Assembly: GCF_014172405.1 (NCBI RefSeq)
Contig: NZ_WNXC01000012.1
Coordinates: 1 to 64,000 of the forward strand
From: Pedobacter gandavensis
GTDB taxonomy: Bacteria > Bacteroidota > Bacteroidia > Sphingobacteriales > Sphingobacteriaceae
DNA length: 64,000 nt
Reading direction: 5' to 3'
The position numbers and the translations under genes are program-made. Positions 25,151-33,989 of this stretch are shown here, piece after piece. Numbering within the stretch: the stretch's first letter is position 1; each line of letters begins with the position of its first letter. The notes beneath the pieces were generated by a model. That model had not been told where the DNA came from and did not search any database. It was given only the letters and a program-made list of their open reading frames with translations.

Positions 25151-25555
25151 ACTAGGCTGTTTAGGTGTTTTTATATGGTTAAAGTGTGTTTTGTTTTGTA
25201 ATAATAAGCAAAAAATAATGGTTAGTGTGCGAAATACACAATAATTCTAATATATCATGTTTTTGTTACTTAATCAACTTTTTCCGCATTAGGCCTGGAA
25301 AATGTTGAAAAATAAAGGGCCATTTGATGGCGTTTTTCCCCTTTCATTGTATTCCTAAAACGTTATTCCAACAAAATTAGTCTGGGGTGTCATTTTTATG
25401 GAATGTCCAAGGATTTTCCCTGGTGTTTCAGTGCTTTTTTACCCATAAATGGCGATGAAAAACGAGCTTGAAAAATACAAAAACGTATAAATCATAAACA
25501 TTTTATAGAGGTTTGTTTCGTTTTTTTAACTTTGTCAAAATCCATACAAAAATTC
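25151..25555. other. Divergent intergenic region, keto-sugar cluster / tdh
   Basis: No gene is visible in these 405 bases. On the tdh side a TAACTTTG element lies at 25527-25534. On the cluster side no clean TAnnTTTG is found; an imperfect TATTTTTTG lies at 25210-25218 on the minus strand, and a small TGTG-N7-CACA palindrome at 25226-25240 could be a regulator site. Confidence 0.4.
25527..25534 (+). promoter_or_regulatory. -7 element of tdh
   Basis: TAACTTTG matches TAnnTTTG and lies 21 bases before the tdh ATG. The same octamer precedes kbl, the second enzyme of the pathway. No good TTTG at the -33 spacing is seen (nearest at 25512-25515). Confidence 0.5.
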
Positions 25556-26506
25556 ATGATTGAGAAAATATTAGTATTAGGTTCTAACGGTCAGATCGGC
25601 ACTGAATTAGTAACCGCTTTACGTAAGACTTACGGTGAAAGTAATGTAGTCGCGTGTGACATCCGCAGACCTGATTATGACATCAAAAATTCAGGACCAT
25701 TTGAGTTCGTAAACGTACTTGAGAAGGACATCCTGAACAACATATTCCAAAAATATAAACCTACTCAGGTTTACTTATTAGCCGCATTGTTATCTGCTAC
25801 TGGCGAGCAAAATCCTAAATTAGCCTGGGATTTAAACATGAATGGCCTGTTGAATATTTTAGACCTTGCCCTTATTTACAAAACAGCTAAAGTTTATTGG
25901 CCAAGTTCTATTGCAGTATTTGGACCAAATTCTCCAAAAGATTTAACCCCACAGTACTGTGTTATGGATCCGAATACGGTTTATGGCATCAGCAAACTTG
26001 CAGGTGAACGTTGGTGTGAATATTACCATCAGAAATTTGGTTTAGATGTGCGCAGTATCCGTTACCCAGGATTGATCAGCTGGAAAGCTGCACCAGGGGG
26101 GGGTACTACAGATTATGCCATCCATATTTTCCATGATGCATTGACAAAAGGTAGCTACGCTTCTTTCTTAAACGCGGAAACAGAATTACCAATGATGTAT
26201 ATGGATGATGCCATTCGGGGAACAATCGAATTGATGGACGCCGAAGCAAGCAAAATTTCTATCCGTTCTAGTTACAATTTTGGTGGTGTAAGCTTCACAC
26301 CAGAGGTATTAGCTACAGAAATCAGAAAACATATTCCAGATTTTAAATTAACTTACACCGAGAATGATCCACGTCAGGCAATTGCCAACAGCTGGCCACG
26401 TTCTATCGACGACAGCTTCGCTCAAAAAGATTGGGGATGGAAGCCGGAGTTTGATTTGTCAAAAATGACAACGGATATGTTAACGAACTTACAGAATAAT
26501 CATTAA
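25556..26506 (+). CDS. tdh: L-threonine 3-dehydrogenase (SDR/epimerase type)
   Basis: Tdh oxidises L-threonine to 2-amino-3-ketobutyrate with NAD. The 316-residue protein is of the short-chain, UDP-galactose epimerase-like type common in Bacteroidota, with GSNGQIG (9-15) as dinucleotide motif, ACDIRRPDYD binding the ribose, and the catalytic Tyr-x3-Lys in VYGISKLAGERW. The ATG at 25556 is used rather than a TTG at 25532, because that TTG lies within the promoter element. The product feeds Kbl, encoded at 37366. YebC follows 28 bases downstream. Confidence 0.93.
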   Translation: MIEKILVLGSNGQIGTELVTALRKTYGESNVVACDIRRPDYDIKNSGPFEFVNVLEKDILNNIFQKYKPTQVYLLAALLSATGEQNPKLAWDLNMNGLLNILDLALIYKTAKVYWPSSIAVFGPNSPKDLTPQYCVMDPNTVYGISKLAGERWCEYYHQKFGLDVRSIRYPGLISWKAAPGGGTTDYAIHIFHDALTKGSYASFLNAETELPMMYMDDAIRGTIELMDAEASKISIRSSYNFGGVSFTPEVLATEIRKHIPDFKLTYTENDPRQAIANSWPRSIDDSFAQKDWGWKPEFDLSKMTTDMLTNLQNNH

Positions 26507-26534
26507 TAAGGGAATCCCTTAAATAAAAGATACA

Positions 26535-27260
26535 ATGGGAAGAGCATTTGAGTTCAGAAAAGAAAGGAAATTTAAACGTTGGGCCAAGATGGCTGTACAA
26601 TTTACCAGGATAGGTAAAGAGATTGTAATGGCCGTTAAAGATAATGGCCCTTCGCCGGAGACGAACTCCCGTCTGCGTACTGCTATCCAGAATGCAAAGG
26701 CAGTAAATATGCCTAAACATACAGTGGAAGCAGCAATTAAAAGAGCATCCAACAAAGATGAGAATGGTTACGAAGAGTTTGTTTATGAAGGTTACGCACA
26801 ACATGGTGTGGCCATCTTAATTGAAACTGCAACCGACAATACCAATAGAACGGTAGCTAACATTCGTAGTTATTTCAATAAAACTGGTGGTACCTTAGGT
26901 AAAACAGGTTCTTTGGACTTTATCTTTAGCCGTAAGTCGGTTTTTCGTTTCTTACCAGCTGATAAGGATCTTGAAGAATTGGAGTTTGAATTGATTGATG
27001 CAGGTCTGGAAGAATTGTATCTGGAAGCTGATGAAGAAGGAAATGAAGTAGCAGTAGTGCAAACTGCTTTCGAAGATTTCGGTAAAATGCAAAAAGCCCT
27101 TGAAGATATTGGTGTAGAAATGAAGAGTGCAAAATTAGAGCGCATCTCCTTGTCTACGATTCCAGTAACGGAAGAGCAAGCTGCTGATGTATTCAAATTA
27201 ATTGATAAACTGGAAGAGGACGATGATGTTCAAGCCGTTTATCACAATATGGCGGAATAA
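26535..27260 (+). CDS. YebC/PmpR/TACO1-family protein
   Basis: This protein (241 residues) is of the YebC family, historically annotated as a transcriptional regulator and more recently linked to ribosome function. It contains the conserved opening MGRAFEFRKERKFKRWAKMA, a positively charged first domain, and the mid-protein YEGYAQHGVAILIETATDNTNRT signature. Length is typical. It may be co-transcribed with tdh. It meets the convergent esterase gene after only 6 bases, with no terminator visible between them. Confidence 0.92.
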   Translation: MGRAFEFRKERKFKRWAKMAVQFTRIGKEIVMAVKDNGPSPETNSRLRTAIQNAKAVNMPKHTVEAAIKRASNKDENGYEEFVYEGYAQHGVAILIETATDNTNRTVANIRSYFNKTGGTLGKTGSLDFIFSRKSVFRFLPADKDLEELEFELIDAGLEELYLEADEEGNEVAVVQTAFEDFGKMQKALEDIGVEMKSAKLERISLSTIPVTEEQAADVFKLIDKLEEDDDVQAVYHNMAE

Positions 27261-27266
27261 GGTTCG

Positions 27267-28058
27267 CTATCGTTTCTTTTGATTAGAAAATAACCATGGC
27301 AATAGATTGGGATCTGCAAATGCAGCGTCCCAACTGTTGTGATGGGCATCCGGATATAAAGTAAGCTTAGGATCTTTTCCCAGTACTTTAAGCTGATCCG
27401 AGATCATGGTAGAAAATACAACTGGAACTACCTCATCTTTCTCTCCATGAAAGATCCATAAGGGAACATTCTTATATTTTTGTACGTTGGCTACATTGTC
27501 GCCACCACAAATGGCAATCGCCGCTGCAAAAAGCCTAGGCTCGCGTCTTAACAATTCATAAGTACCCATGCCACCCATAGATAGACCGCCTACATAAACC
27601 TGATCATGATTCACATACGGCTTTTCTAAAAAGTCATCAATCATACCCAGTAAGGCTTTCATAGATTTTGTGGGCTTTCCTCTTTTTTGAAAATTCAACT
27701 TCCGGTTTCCTTGTGCATCCTGATCAAAAATAACGTTTGACCAAAAACTATCTTCTGTACATTGTGGGAAAACGATGATGGCCGGGAATTGTTTCCGGAT
27801 CTCCGGTTTAAGGAACAGGTTTCCACCATGTGTCAATTGTTTTTCATTGTCATTGCCGCGTTCTCCACTACCGTGTAAGAAGAACAGGATCGGATATTTT
27901 TTTTCTGCACTGAAATTCTCTGGAAAGAGAATGCGGTAAGAAATACTATCCTTGCCCTTAATAAAGCTTCCTTTATCATACTTTTTGAAATCCTGCGCTT
28001 TTGAACTCAGGCTACAAACCAGGAGTAGGATGGAGAGGGTTGTTTTGATGCGGCTCAT
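27267..28058 (-). CDS. Exported alpha/beta-hydrolase esterase
   Basis: The protein (263 residues) has a signal peptide (about 1-22) and a PHB-depolymerase/dienelactone-hydrolase-like alpha/beta-hydrolase fold. Oxyanion region FFLHGSGERGND lies near 59-70, the nucleophile elbow GLSMGG holds Ser160, the acid lies in GEKDEVVPV and the His in DAHHNSWDAA. All three catalytic positions are present. Proteins of this type release esterified groups such as feruloyl or acetyl from plant glycans, but the substrate is not inferable here. An SGNH hydrolase lies upstream on the same strand. Confidence 0.85.
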   Translation of the reverse strand: MSRIKTTLSILLLVCSLSSKAQDFKKYDKGSFIKGKDSISYRILFPENFSAEKKYPILFFLHGSGERGNDNEKQLTHGGNLFLKPEIRKQFPAIIVFPQCTEDSFWSNVIFDQDAQGNRKLNFQKRGKPTKSMKALLGMIDDFLEKPYVNHDQVYVGGLSMGGMGTYELLRREPRLFAAAIAICGGDNVANVQKYKNVPLWIFHGEKDEVVPVVFSTMISDQLKVLGKDPKLTLYPDAHHNSWDAAFADPNLLPWLFSNQKKR

Positions 28059-28156
28059 AATTCAAACTTAAACAATTTGACAATCATTTAAAAGTAAAGA
28101 AATTAGGAGGATCTACGTTTCTAAAATGCGGAACAATCAGATAATTCCAAACGTAA

Positions 28157-28180
28157 TTACCTGATTATTTAATCAGGTAA
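28157..28180. repeat. Hairpin overlapping the SGNH hydrolase stop codon
   Basis: TTACCTGATT (28157-28166) and AATCAGGTAA (28171-28180) form a perfect 10-base inverted repeat with a 4-base loop. The stop codon of the minus-strand SGNH gene lies inside it. There is no T-tract, so mRNA 3'-end protection is as likely as termination. Confidence 0.5.
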
Positions 28181-28821
28181 GGGGTAATTGCTTTAATCCA
28201 GATGGCATAGCCCTCTGGTTTCATGTGTAACATGTCTTCCAGGAAAAGCTCCGGTCTAAGGGCTTTATGATGTAACATTTTGCGATTCACATCCACAAAC
28301 TGAGTATTTGGATAGTGTTTTAAATAATCCTTAATGAGTTGATTGGTATGCGTATTAGTAGCCGAAAACTGAGTTCTCGATGGGCTGTTTTTTATGGATA
28401 CATATAAAACGGGAACATTTGGGAATCTATTTCGGATATTGCTGAAAAATGCAGCAAAGCGACTTGTAGTTTCTAATGCACTCTTCCCATCCATGGCAAT
28501 GTCATTCTCTCCGCTATAAATAACCACTTGTCGGGGTTGATAAGGAAATACCAAATCTGCAATGTAATAGTTTGCTTGTGCCAGAGTAGAACCACCAAAT
28601 CCCCTGTTGATCGCCTGATAATCTTTGAATACCGTTTCCAGATCCTTCCACTTTTCAAATGAAGAACTCCCAATAAATAAGATCCCATTTTTTGCTGGCA
28701 TCGCGAGACTATCCTGTTGCTTGAATTGCTGAATTTCTTTCCAGAAAGCCGGTTTTTGCTGTGCAGTAGCTAGGTTATAGCTGAGGCTCAGTAAGAAAAG
28801 TAAGCGGTAGAATAGCTTCAT
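28165..28821 (-). CDS. Exported SGNH/GDSL-family hydrolase
   Basis: This 218-residue lipase/acetylhydrolase-like protein has a signal peptide (about 1-20). Block I is ILFIGSSSFEKW, with Ser replacing Asp of GDS as often seen in this subfamily. Block II Gly lies in NRGFGGST, block III in GENDIAMDG, and the catalytic Asp/His in LEDMLHMKPEGY. Such enzymes commonly deacetylate carbohydrates. The ATG at 28821 starts a clean signal peptide; the longer reading adds 21 residues with no such feature. Confidence 0.87.
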   Translation of the reverse strand: MKLFYRLLFLLSLSYNLATAQQKPAFWKEIQQFKQQDSLAMPAKNGILFIGSSSFEKWKDLETVFKDYQAINRGFGGSTLAQANYYIADLVFPYQPRQVVIYSGENDIAMDGKSALETTSRFAAFFSNIRNRFPNVPVLYVSIKNSPSRTQFSATNTHTNQLIKDYLKHYPNTQFVDVNRKMLHHKALRPELFLEDMLHMKPEGYAIWIKAITPYLIK

Positions 28822-28924
28822 TTTAGTCGGTTGAAAATGGTGTAGACATACTTTACCTACCCGGGTTTCCGAAAGGTAAAGCATGAATTTTTATTTTAAT
28901 GCGGGCGCGGAATGGCTGCCCTGA

Positions 28925-29863
28925 TTATTTTGCGGAAACGTTTACCTGTTGTGGTACTTTTACATAATATCCGGTTCCGTCATATTGACGCTTCCGAGGA
29001 TGAGTAGTACAAGCAACAGAACAGCAACCTTCCAATTCTTCTCCACAGGCATCACATTGTGTGATGTGCTCATTACACTCTGGATTTGCACAGTTGATCA
29101 TTTTTGGAGTTACTATCCCACAAGAATAACAGGTAGAAACAATGCTTGGGTTTACAGAGTTGACATCCACAGCTATCCTGTTATCAAAAACATAACATTT
29201 ACCGTCAAAATCTTCTCCACCCGCTTCTTTACCATATTTGATGATACCACCATGAAGCTGGTATACATCGTTAAAGCCATGATGCAAAAGAAGTGCAGAT
29301 GCTTTTTCGCATTTGATACCACCTGTACAGTAGGTCAATACTTTTTTGTCTTTGTATTTAGCCAATTCATTGATTTGCTCCGGGAAATCCCTGAAGTTTT
29401 CAATGTCTAAGGTAATCGCATTTTTAAATCTGCCTAGGTTGTGCTCATAGTTAGAACGTACATCTAGAATGATCACATCTTCCTCCTTAATCATCTTCTG
29501 AAATTCTACAGGCTCCAGGTGTTTACCTGTGCGTGTATTTGGATTGATGATGTTTGGATCTTTTAATCCAGAATGCACAATCTCGTCTTTATAACGACAG
29601 TGCATTTTGATGAAAGAAGGCTCATCCACTTCGTCAATCTTAAATTCTGTTTTGGCAAAACGTTCATCGGCGTGAATGGCGGCCATGTAAGCTTCAACAT
29701 CAGCTTTGACTCCCGAAATGGTGCCGTTCAGACCTTCATCAGCCACGATAATACGGCCTACAAGGTTTAAAGATTTACAAAAAGTAAGGTGAGTGGCAGC
29801 AAATTGTTCTGCATTTGCTATTGGACTATAGCAATAATAAAGTATGGTCTGGAATTTTTTCAT
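28925..29863 (-). CDS. trhO: tRNA uridine(34) hydroxylase TrhO (rhodanese-type)
   Basis: TrhO (YceA family) makes 5-hydroxyuridine at wobble position 34 of tRNA in an oxygen-dependent reaction. The 312-residue protein has an acylphosphatase-like N-terminal domain, a rhodanese domain with catalytic loop TYCTGGIKCEKAS, and a C-terminal cysteine-rich segment (CYSCGI, CANPECN, CDACGEELEGCC) that probably binds zinc. Length fits the long bacterial form. A TAACTTTG -7 element lies upstream at 29904-29911 on the minus strand. Confidence 0.92.
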   Translation of the reverse strand: MKKFQTILYYCYSPIANAEQFAATHLTFCKSLNLVGRIIVADEGLNGTISGVKADVEAYMAAIHADERFAKTEFKIDEVDEPSFIKMHCRYKDEIVHSGLKDPNIINPNTRTGKHLEPVEFQKMIKEEDVIILDVRSNYEHNLGRFKNAITLDIENFRDFPEQINELAKYKDKKVLTYCTGGIKCEKASALLLHHGFNDVYQLHGGIIKYGKEAGGEDFDGKCYVFDNRIAVDVNSVNPSIVSTCYSCGIVTPKMINCANPECNEHITQCDACGEELEGCCSVACTTHPRKRQYDGTGYYVKVPQQVNVSAK

Positions 29864-29903
29864 ATCATCATTGATACTGTTGCATACAGCGTTTAATGTG
29901 GGG

Positions 29904-29911
29904 CAAAGTTA
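29904..29911 (-). promoter_or_regulatory. -7 element of trhO
   Basis: Read on the minus strand this is TAACTTTG, matching TAnnTTTG. It lies about 40 bases ahead of the trhO ATG at 29863. No clear -33 TTTG is visible. Confidence 0.45.
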
Positions 29912-29937
29912 AGAAAGAAAAATGAGATTGGAAAAAG

Positions 29938-30723
29938 CTAAATCGCAGGGGTCCTGCCTCCATCTACTCTGATGCTGGTTCCAGTAACATACGAGGCTGC
30001 AGGAGAAGCAAGGAAAGCAACCACATTGGCGATTTCTTCGGCCTGTCCAAATCGAGCCATCGGAATACTCGAAATCATATTCTTTTTTATCGTTGCAACG
30101 TCTGTCTTTTGGCTTTCTGCGGTGCTTTCGATTAAACTCCCCAATCTGGCGGTATCCGTTAATCCAGGCAGAATATTGTTAACCGTGATTTGGTAGATGC
30201 CTACTTCATTAGATAAGGTTTTTGCCCAGGAAGCGACTGCCGCCCGAATGGTATTGGAAACACCAAGATTTGGTAATGGGGTTTTAACTGAGGTGGAAAT
30301 GATGTTGATAATCCTGCCATAACCTAATTTTTTCATTCCCGGAAGCACTGCGGTAGCCAGGAGGTGATTTCCAATGAGGTGTTGTTGAAATGCCGATTCA
30401 AAATCCTCAGAATTCGCTTTTGTGATCGGACCTGCTTTTGGTCCGCCAGTATTGTTAATCAGAATAGCAACCGGGTGTTCAGTGGTAATTTTATGTATGG
30501 CATCAGACAATTGTTGCTTTATAGAGAAATCAGCAACAACATAACTGTGCTCCTGACTTTCGTCTTGTGCCAATTCCTTCATTGCCGCTTGGAGGCCATC
30601 TTCATTTCTAGCCATTAAGATGCAATGGGCACCCAAGCCAGCTAAGACTTTTGCTGTAGCCAATCCAATACCCTGGGTACTGCCACAAATTAATGCGTGT
30701 TTTCCTTTTAATGAAATGTCCAT
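29938..30723 (-). CDS. Atypical short-chain dehydrogenase lacking YxxxK
   Basis: This 261-residue protein is of the SDR fold: cofactor motif GSTQGIG (14-20), NNTGGPKAG where most have NNAG (90-98), catalytic-type Ser near 143, and the C-terminal VTGTSIRVDGG end. The Tyr and Lys of the YxxxK motif are replaced by Ser156 and Arg160 in VSNTIRAAVASW. A subfamily of bacterial SDRs annotated as 3-oxoacyl-ACP reductase-like shares this replacement. The usual proton-transfer mechanism cannot operate, so the activity is uncertain. Monocistronic on the minus strand. Confidence 0.85.
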   Translation of the reverse strand: MDISLKGKHALICGSTQGIGLATAKVLAGLGAHCILMARNEDGLQAAMKELAQDESQEHSYVVADFSIKQQLSDAIHKITTEHPVAILINNTGGPKAGPITKANSEDFESAFQQHLIGNHLLATAVLPGMKKLGYGRIINIISTSVKTPLPNLGVSNTIRAAVASWAKTLSNEVGIYQITVNNILPGLTDTARLGSLIESTAESQKTDVATIKKNMISSIPMARFGQAEEIANVVAFLASPAASYVTGTSIRVDGGRTPAI

Positions 30724-30783
30724 GTGATGTTTTATTTTAAACTTATCGAAAAATTATGAGGTAACAATGTTTTTATGCTGTTG

Positions 30784-30811
30784 TTGGGTTATTGGAATAT
30801 TGTTAAGTTTG
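30784..30811 (+). promoter_or_regulatory. Promoter of the C1 peptidase gene
   Basis: TTG (30784-30786) and TAAGTTTG (30804-30811) are 17 bases apart, a fair match to the Bacteroidota consensus. The predicted leader is about 50 bases, ending at the ATG at 30871. Confidence 0.5.
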
Positions 30812-30870
30812 CCAGCGTCATTATAAATCAGCGGATGATTTGTGAGGCGGATTAAATTTAAACACAAAAA

Positions 30871-32067
30871 ATGACCAAAATTTCTATGAAACCAGTGCTA
30901 TTGGCTGCAGGCCTTTTATTTAGCACAGGTGGTGTATTTGCTCAGGATAACCTGGTAAATGCCTTAAGCAACAATCACAGTACAGACAGTAAAAATAGCT
31001 TCACCTTTACTCCGGTAATCAATGCAGAAGCAACTTCTGTAAAGAACCAACAGTCTTCAGGAACTTGCTGGAGCTATAGTACCAATTCATTCTTAGAATC
31101 AGAAATGATTCGCGCAGGTAAAAAACCAGTAGATCTTGCTGATATCTTTACTGCCCGTAATGCTTATATCGAAAAAGGAATCAACTATGTGCGTATGCAT
31201 GGTGCGCTAACATTAGGTGATGGTGGTGCTTGTCATGATGTAATCAATATGTTTGCTTTATATGGCGCATTACCACAGTCAGTTTATGATGGAAGAAACT
31301 ACGGTACTTCAACAAATAAATCTGATGATATGAACAAGTTGACCAAAACGATTCTTGACAATGCAGTAAATGCACCAGCAGGAAAGTTTGATGCTTCTTG
31401 GAAAAGTAAATATATCGCTACTATTGACTCGTGCCTAGGAGCGGTTCCTGAAAAATTCACTTTTGAAGGAAAAGAATATACCCCTAAAACTTTCGCTAAA
31501 GAAGTAGTAGGAATTAATCCAGCTGATTATGTAGAACTATCTTCTTTCACTTCAGCTCCTTACTATTCTAAAGCGGTATTGATGGTTCCTGACAACTGGT
31601 CTTACGATCAGGTTTACAATGTTCAAATGGACGACATCACTAAGGTGATCGACAATGCATTGAAAAAAGGATATACTGTTGCCTGGGCTACAGACGTAAG
31701 TGAAAAAGGTTTTAGCTGGAAAAATGGTGTTGCCTTTGTTCCAGAAAAAGATTTCGAAAATATGTCTAAAGAAGAACGTACTACGATGTTCAATGGTCCA
31801 AAACCAGAAAAAGAAATTACTGTAGAAATGCGTCAGGAAGCGTTTGATACTTACAAAACTACTGATGACCACGGTATGCAGATTACTGGTATCGCCAAAG
31901 ACCAAAACGGAAAAGAATATTACATTGTGAAAAACTCTTGGGGTCCTAGCAATGACTATAAAGGTTACCTATACGTAACGAAGAACTTTGTGAAATTCAA
32001 AACCACAGCTTTCTTGTTGAATAAAAAAGGTCTTCCTTCAGATATTCGTAAGAAACTTAGTCTTTAA
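30871..32067 (+). CDS. pepC: Exported C1-family cysteine peptidase (bleomycin hydrolase/PepC type)
   Basis: This papain-fold aminopeptidase C-like enzyme has 398 residues. A signal peptide (about 1-25, ending in VFAQ) implies a periplasmic or secreted location, unlike cytoplasmic PepC. The catalytic triad is visible: Cys66 in SSGTCWSYS, His in DDHGMQITG, and Asn in VKNSWGPS. It is shorter than cytosolic bleomycin hydrolases (about 450 residues). The gene is a single unit with its own promoter and terminator. Confidence 0.9.
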   Translation: MTKISMKPVLLAAGLLFSTGGVFAQDNLVNALSNNHSTDSKNSFTFTPVINAEATSVKNQQSSGTCWSYSTNSFLESEMIRAGKKPVDLADIFTARNAYIEKGINYVRMHGALTLGDGGACHDVINMFALYGALPQSVYDGRNYGTSTNKSDDMNKLTKTILDNAVNAPAGKFDASWKSKYIATIDSCLGAVPEKFTFEGKEYTPKTFAKEVVGINPADYVELSSFTSAPYYSKAVLMVPDNWSYDQVYNVQMDDITKVIDNALKKGYTVAWATDVSEKGFSWKNGVAFVPEKDFENMSKEERTTMFNGPKPEKEITVEMRQEAFDTYKTTDDHGMQITGIAKDQNGKEYYIVKNSWGPSNDYKGYLYVTKNFVKFKTTAFLLNKKGLPSDIRKKLSL

Positions 32068-32086
32068 TTCTTTAAAGATAAAGGAG

Positions 32087-32120
32087 AAAGGCGGTTCAAA
32101 TTATTGGACCGCCTTTTTTA
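32087..32120 (+). terminator. Terminator after C1 peptidase gene
   Basis: AAGGCGGT pairs with ACCGCCTT across a loop of about 12 bases, followed by six or more T. It ends the peptidase transcript before the next plus-strand gene. Confidence 0.8.
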
Positions 32121-32196
32121 TTGCTGAAACATTTGGTTTTTATTTCCAGAACATTTCAAAGGAAATGGTTGTTGATTTTGTATAATAAGGTAATTT

Positions 32197-33177
32197 ATGA
32201 AGGTATTTATAACGAGAGTAATTCCAGAAGAAGGTAGAAAACTATTAGAGGAAGCAGGGATTGAAATACAGGAGTGGAAGGAGAAAAGGGCATTGACGCA
32301 GGAAGAGCTGATTGCAAACTGCTTGGAAAGTGATGCCTTATTAAGCGTCGGTACCAGATTGGATGCTGATTTTCTTCAAGCTTGTAGCCATTTAAAAGTG
32401 ATAGCCTTGCATTCTGTGGGATTTGATCATGTGGATGTAGATACCGCAACTTCCTTAAATATTCCTATCGGAAATACCCCCGGTGTTTTAAGTGCGGCCA
32501 CGGCAGATACTGCCTTCTTATTGATGCTCGCTACTTCCAGAAAGGCATTTTACCTGCATAAAAGCATAGAAAAAGGACAATGGGGATTTTTTGATCCTAC
32601 TGCTAACCTAGGTGTAGAGCTCAGAGGAAAGACGCTAGGTGTTTTTGGATTGGGGAAAATAGGGCTGGAAATGGCCAGATGTTGTAAAGCAGCATTCGGT
32701 ATGAAAATAATCTACCACAATAGAACCAGGAATGAAGCTGCAGAGCAAGCGTTAAACGCCAAATGGCTGTCTTTTGAGGAATTGCTGCAACAGAGTGATG
32801 TGCTGACTGTACACACTGCACTAACTCCTGAAACTGAAGGAAAATTTGATTGGGCCGCATTTAACCTGATGAAGCCCAGCGCGATTTTTATTAATACGGC
32901 TAGAGGTGCCATTCATCAAGAAGAAGATTTGCTAAAGGCCCTGCTAGCAGGGAAGATCTGGGGCGCAGGATTGGATGTAACCAACCCTGAACCTATGAGA
33001 CCAGACCATCCTTTGTTACAGATGCCCAATGTATCCGTACTTCCTCATATTGGATCAGCCACTCAGGAAACCCGTGCTGCCATGTCAGTCCTTGCCGCCA
33101 AAAATGTGATTGCAGGTCTTAAAGGAGCTGAGATTCCATTTCTAGTGAACCCAGAAGTATATACCACGAAGTCCTGA
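32197..33177 (+). CDS. D-isomer-specific 2-hydroxyacid dehydrogenase
   Basis: This 326-residue NAD(P)-dependent enzyme is of the glyoxylate/hydroxypyruvate reductase group. It has the Rossmann motif GKTLGVFGLGKIG (about 145-157), the substrate Arg in INTARGAIHQEEDL, the Glu in the NPEPMRPDHPL region, and the catalytic His in LPHIGSATQETR. Exact substrate cannot be fixed; glyoxylate, hydroxypyruvate or 2-ketogluconate are typical. It converges on the S24 repressor gene with only 2 bases between stops. Confidence 0.9.
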   Translation: MKVFITRVIPEEGRKLLEEAGIEIQEWKEKRALTQEELIANCLESDALLSVGTRLDADFLQACSHLKVIALHSVGFDHVDVDTATSLNIPIGNTPGVLSAATADTAFLLMLATSRKAFYLHKSIEKGQWGFFDPTANLGVELRGKTLGVFGLGKIGLEMARCCKAAFGMKIIYHNRTRNEAAEQALNAKWLSFEELLQQSDVLTVHTALTPETEGKFDWAAFNLMKPSAIFINTARGAIHQEEDLLKALLAGKIWGAGLDVTNPEPMRPDHPLLQMPNVSVLPHIGSATQETRAAMSVLAAKNVIAGLKGAEIPFLVNPEVYTTKS

Positions 33178-33179
33178 TG

Positions 33180-33866
33180 CTATAAATGATTTCTGGTTAC
33201 CTTACCCTTGACCAGAAATATTCGCTTGATCGCTTTCCGCTCCAACACCGTATCTCCAATGTAATCCGGGTTTAAGGATCGCAATAGAATTCGTTCGGGA
33301 TCCTGGTGTTCAAAAAGTAACTTTACCGTAGTAATGTTGTTGGAAATCTCATCTGTAATCACCAGGTAGGCTTCTCCCCATTGGATGATTTCTCTGTTTT
33401 TAATCTCTTTTACGATAATGATCTCCCCATTCGTAAATTTAGGATACATGCTATCTCCATACACTGGCAGGTAGGCATCGCAATCATTAAAAGGACGATA
33501 ATTGACATAATATTCTGGTGGTTCCTGAAATACATTTAATTCGCCTACCGTAATTTCAGTAAGGTTTACATTGAAATAAGGTACGCCTTCTTCCAGTTGT
33601 GGCAAATGTTCATCAGGATCTGAGGATCTGGTAAACATTTCTCCCATACCAGTATTCAAGTACCTTGGGTTAATTTTGTGATAATCAATGATGTCTTTCG
33701 ACAACCTTTTTCCAATATTTCTTCTTCCACTCTCTATGGAAGAACAGTTACCAATGTGTTTGGTAATCGGAAGGTAGAACTGTAATAAGGTCATTTGTTT
33801 CGCTAAACGTATTTCCCTGAGCCTGGCGCCGGTTTGGTCGCTCTCTAAATAAATGTTTTTCCTCAT
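33180..33866 (-). CDS. XRE-type repressor with S24 (LexA/CI-like) peptidase domain
   Basis: The product (228 residues) combines an N-terminal Cro/CI-type helix-turn-helix (about 13-62, ARLREIRLAKQMTLLQFYL) with a C-terminal S24 peptidase fold. The nucleophile Ser139 lies in VYGDSMYPKF, and Lys182 in TTVKLLF is the probable general base. Such proteins are repressors that may self-cleave on DNA damage. I cannot see a clear Ala-Gly or Cys-Gly cleavage site in the linker (80-110), so cleavage may be absent. It is divergent from an unrecognised gene. Confidence 0.87.
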   Translation of the reverse strand: MRKNIYLESDQTGARLREIRLAKQMTLLQFYLPITKHIGNCSSIESGRRNIGKRLSKDIIDYHKINPRYLNTGMGEMFTRSSDPDEHLPQLEEGVPYFNVNLTEITVGELNVFQEPPEYYVNYRPFNDCDAYLPVYGDSMYPKFTNGEIIIVKEIKNREIIQWGEAYLVITDEISNNITTVKLLFEHQDPERILLRSLNPDYIGDTVLERKAIKRIFLVKGKVTRNHL

Positions 33867-33903
33867 AGCTTTAATTTTTATGCAAATCAGTTTATCTTTT
33901 GAT

Positions 33904-33930
33904 TAATTATACGTAAGATTGTATTAATTA
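33904..33930. promoter_or_regulatory. Imperfect palindrome, candidate repressor operator
   Basis: TAATTATAC (33904-33912) and GTATTAATTA (33921-33930) form an inverted repeat with one extra base, separated by 8 bases. It lies between the divergent S24 repressor gene and the 245-residue unknown gene, where an autoregulatory operator would be expected. The region is AT-rich, so chance is possible. Confidence 0.35.
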
Positions 33931-33989
33931 TTTAGCTAATATAATATTTTAAAGTTCATCAGTTGCACTATTAATTAATAAAATTTATT

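Noticed and set aside
30871..32067. C1 peptidase as a toxin or defence effector
   Set aside because: The catalytic triad and order match aminopeptidase C/bleomycin hydrolase, and no immunity or secretion genes adjoin it.
33180..33866. S24 repressor as a sign of a prophage
   Set aside because: No integrase, structural or lysis gene is nearby; both flanks are ordinary chromosomal genes.
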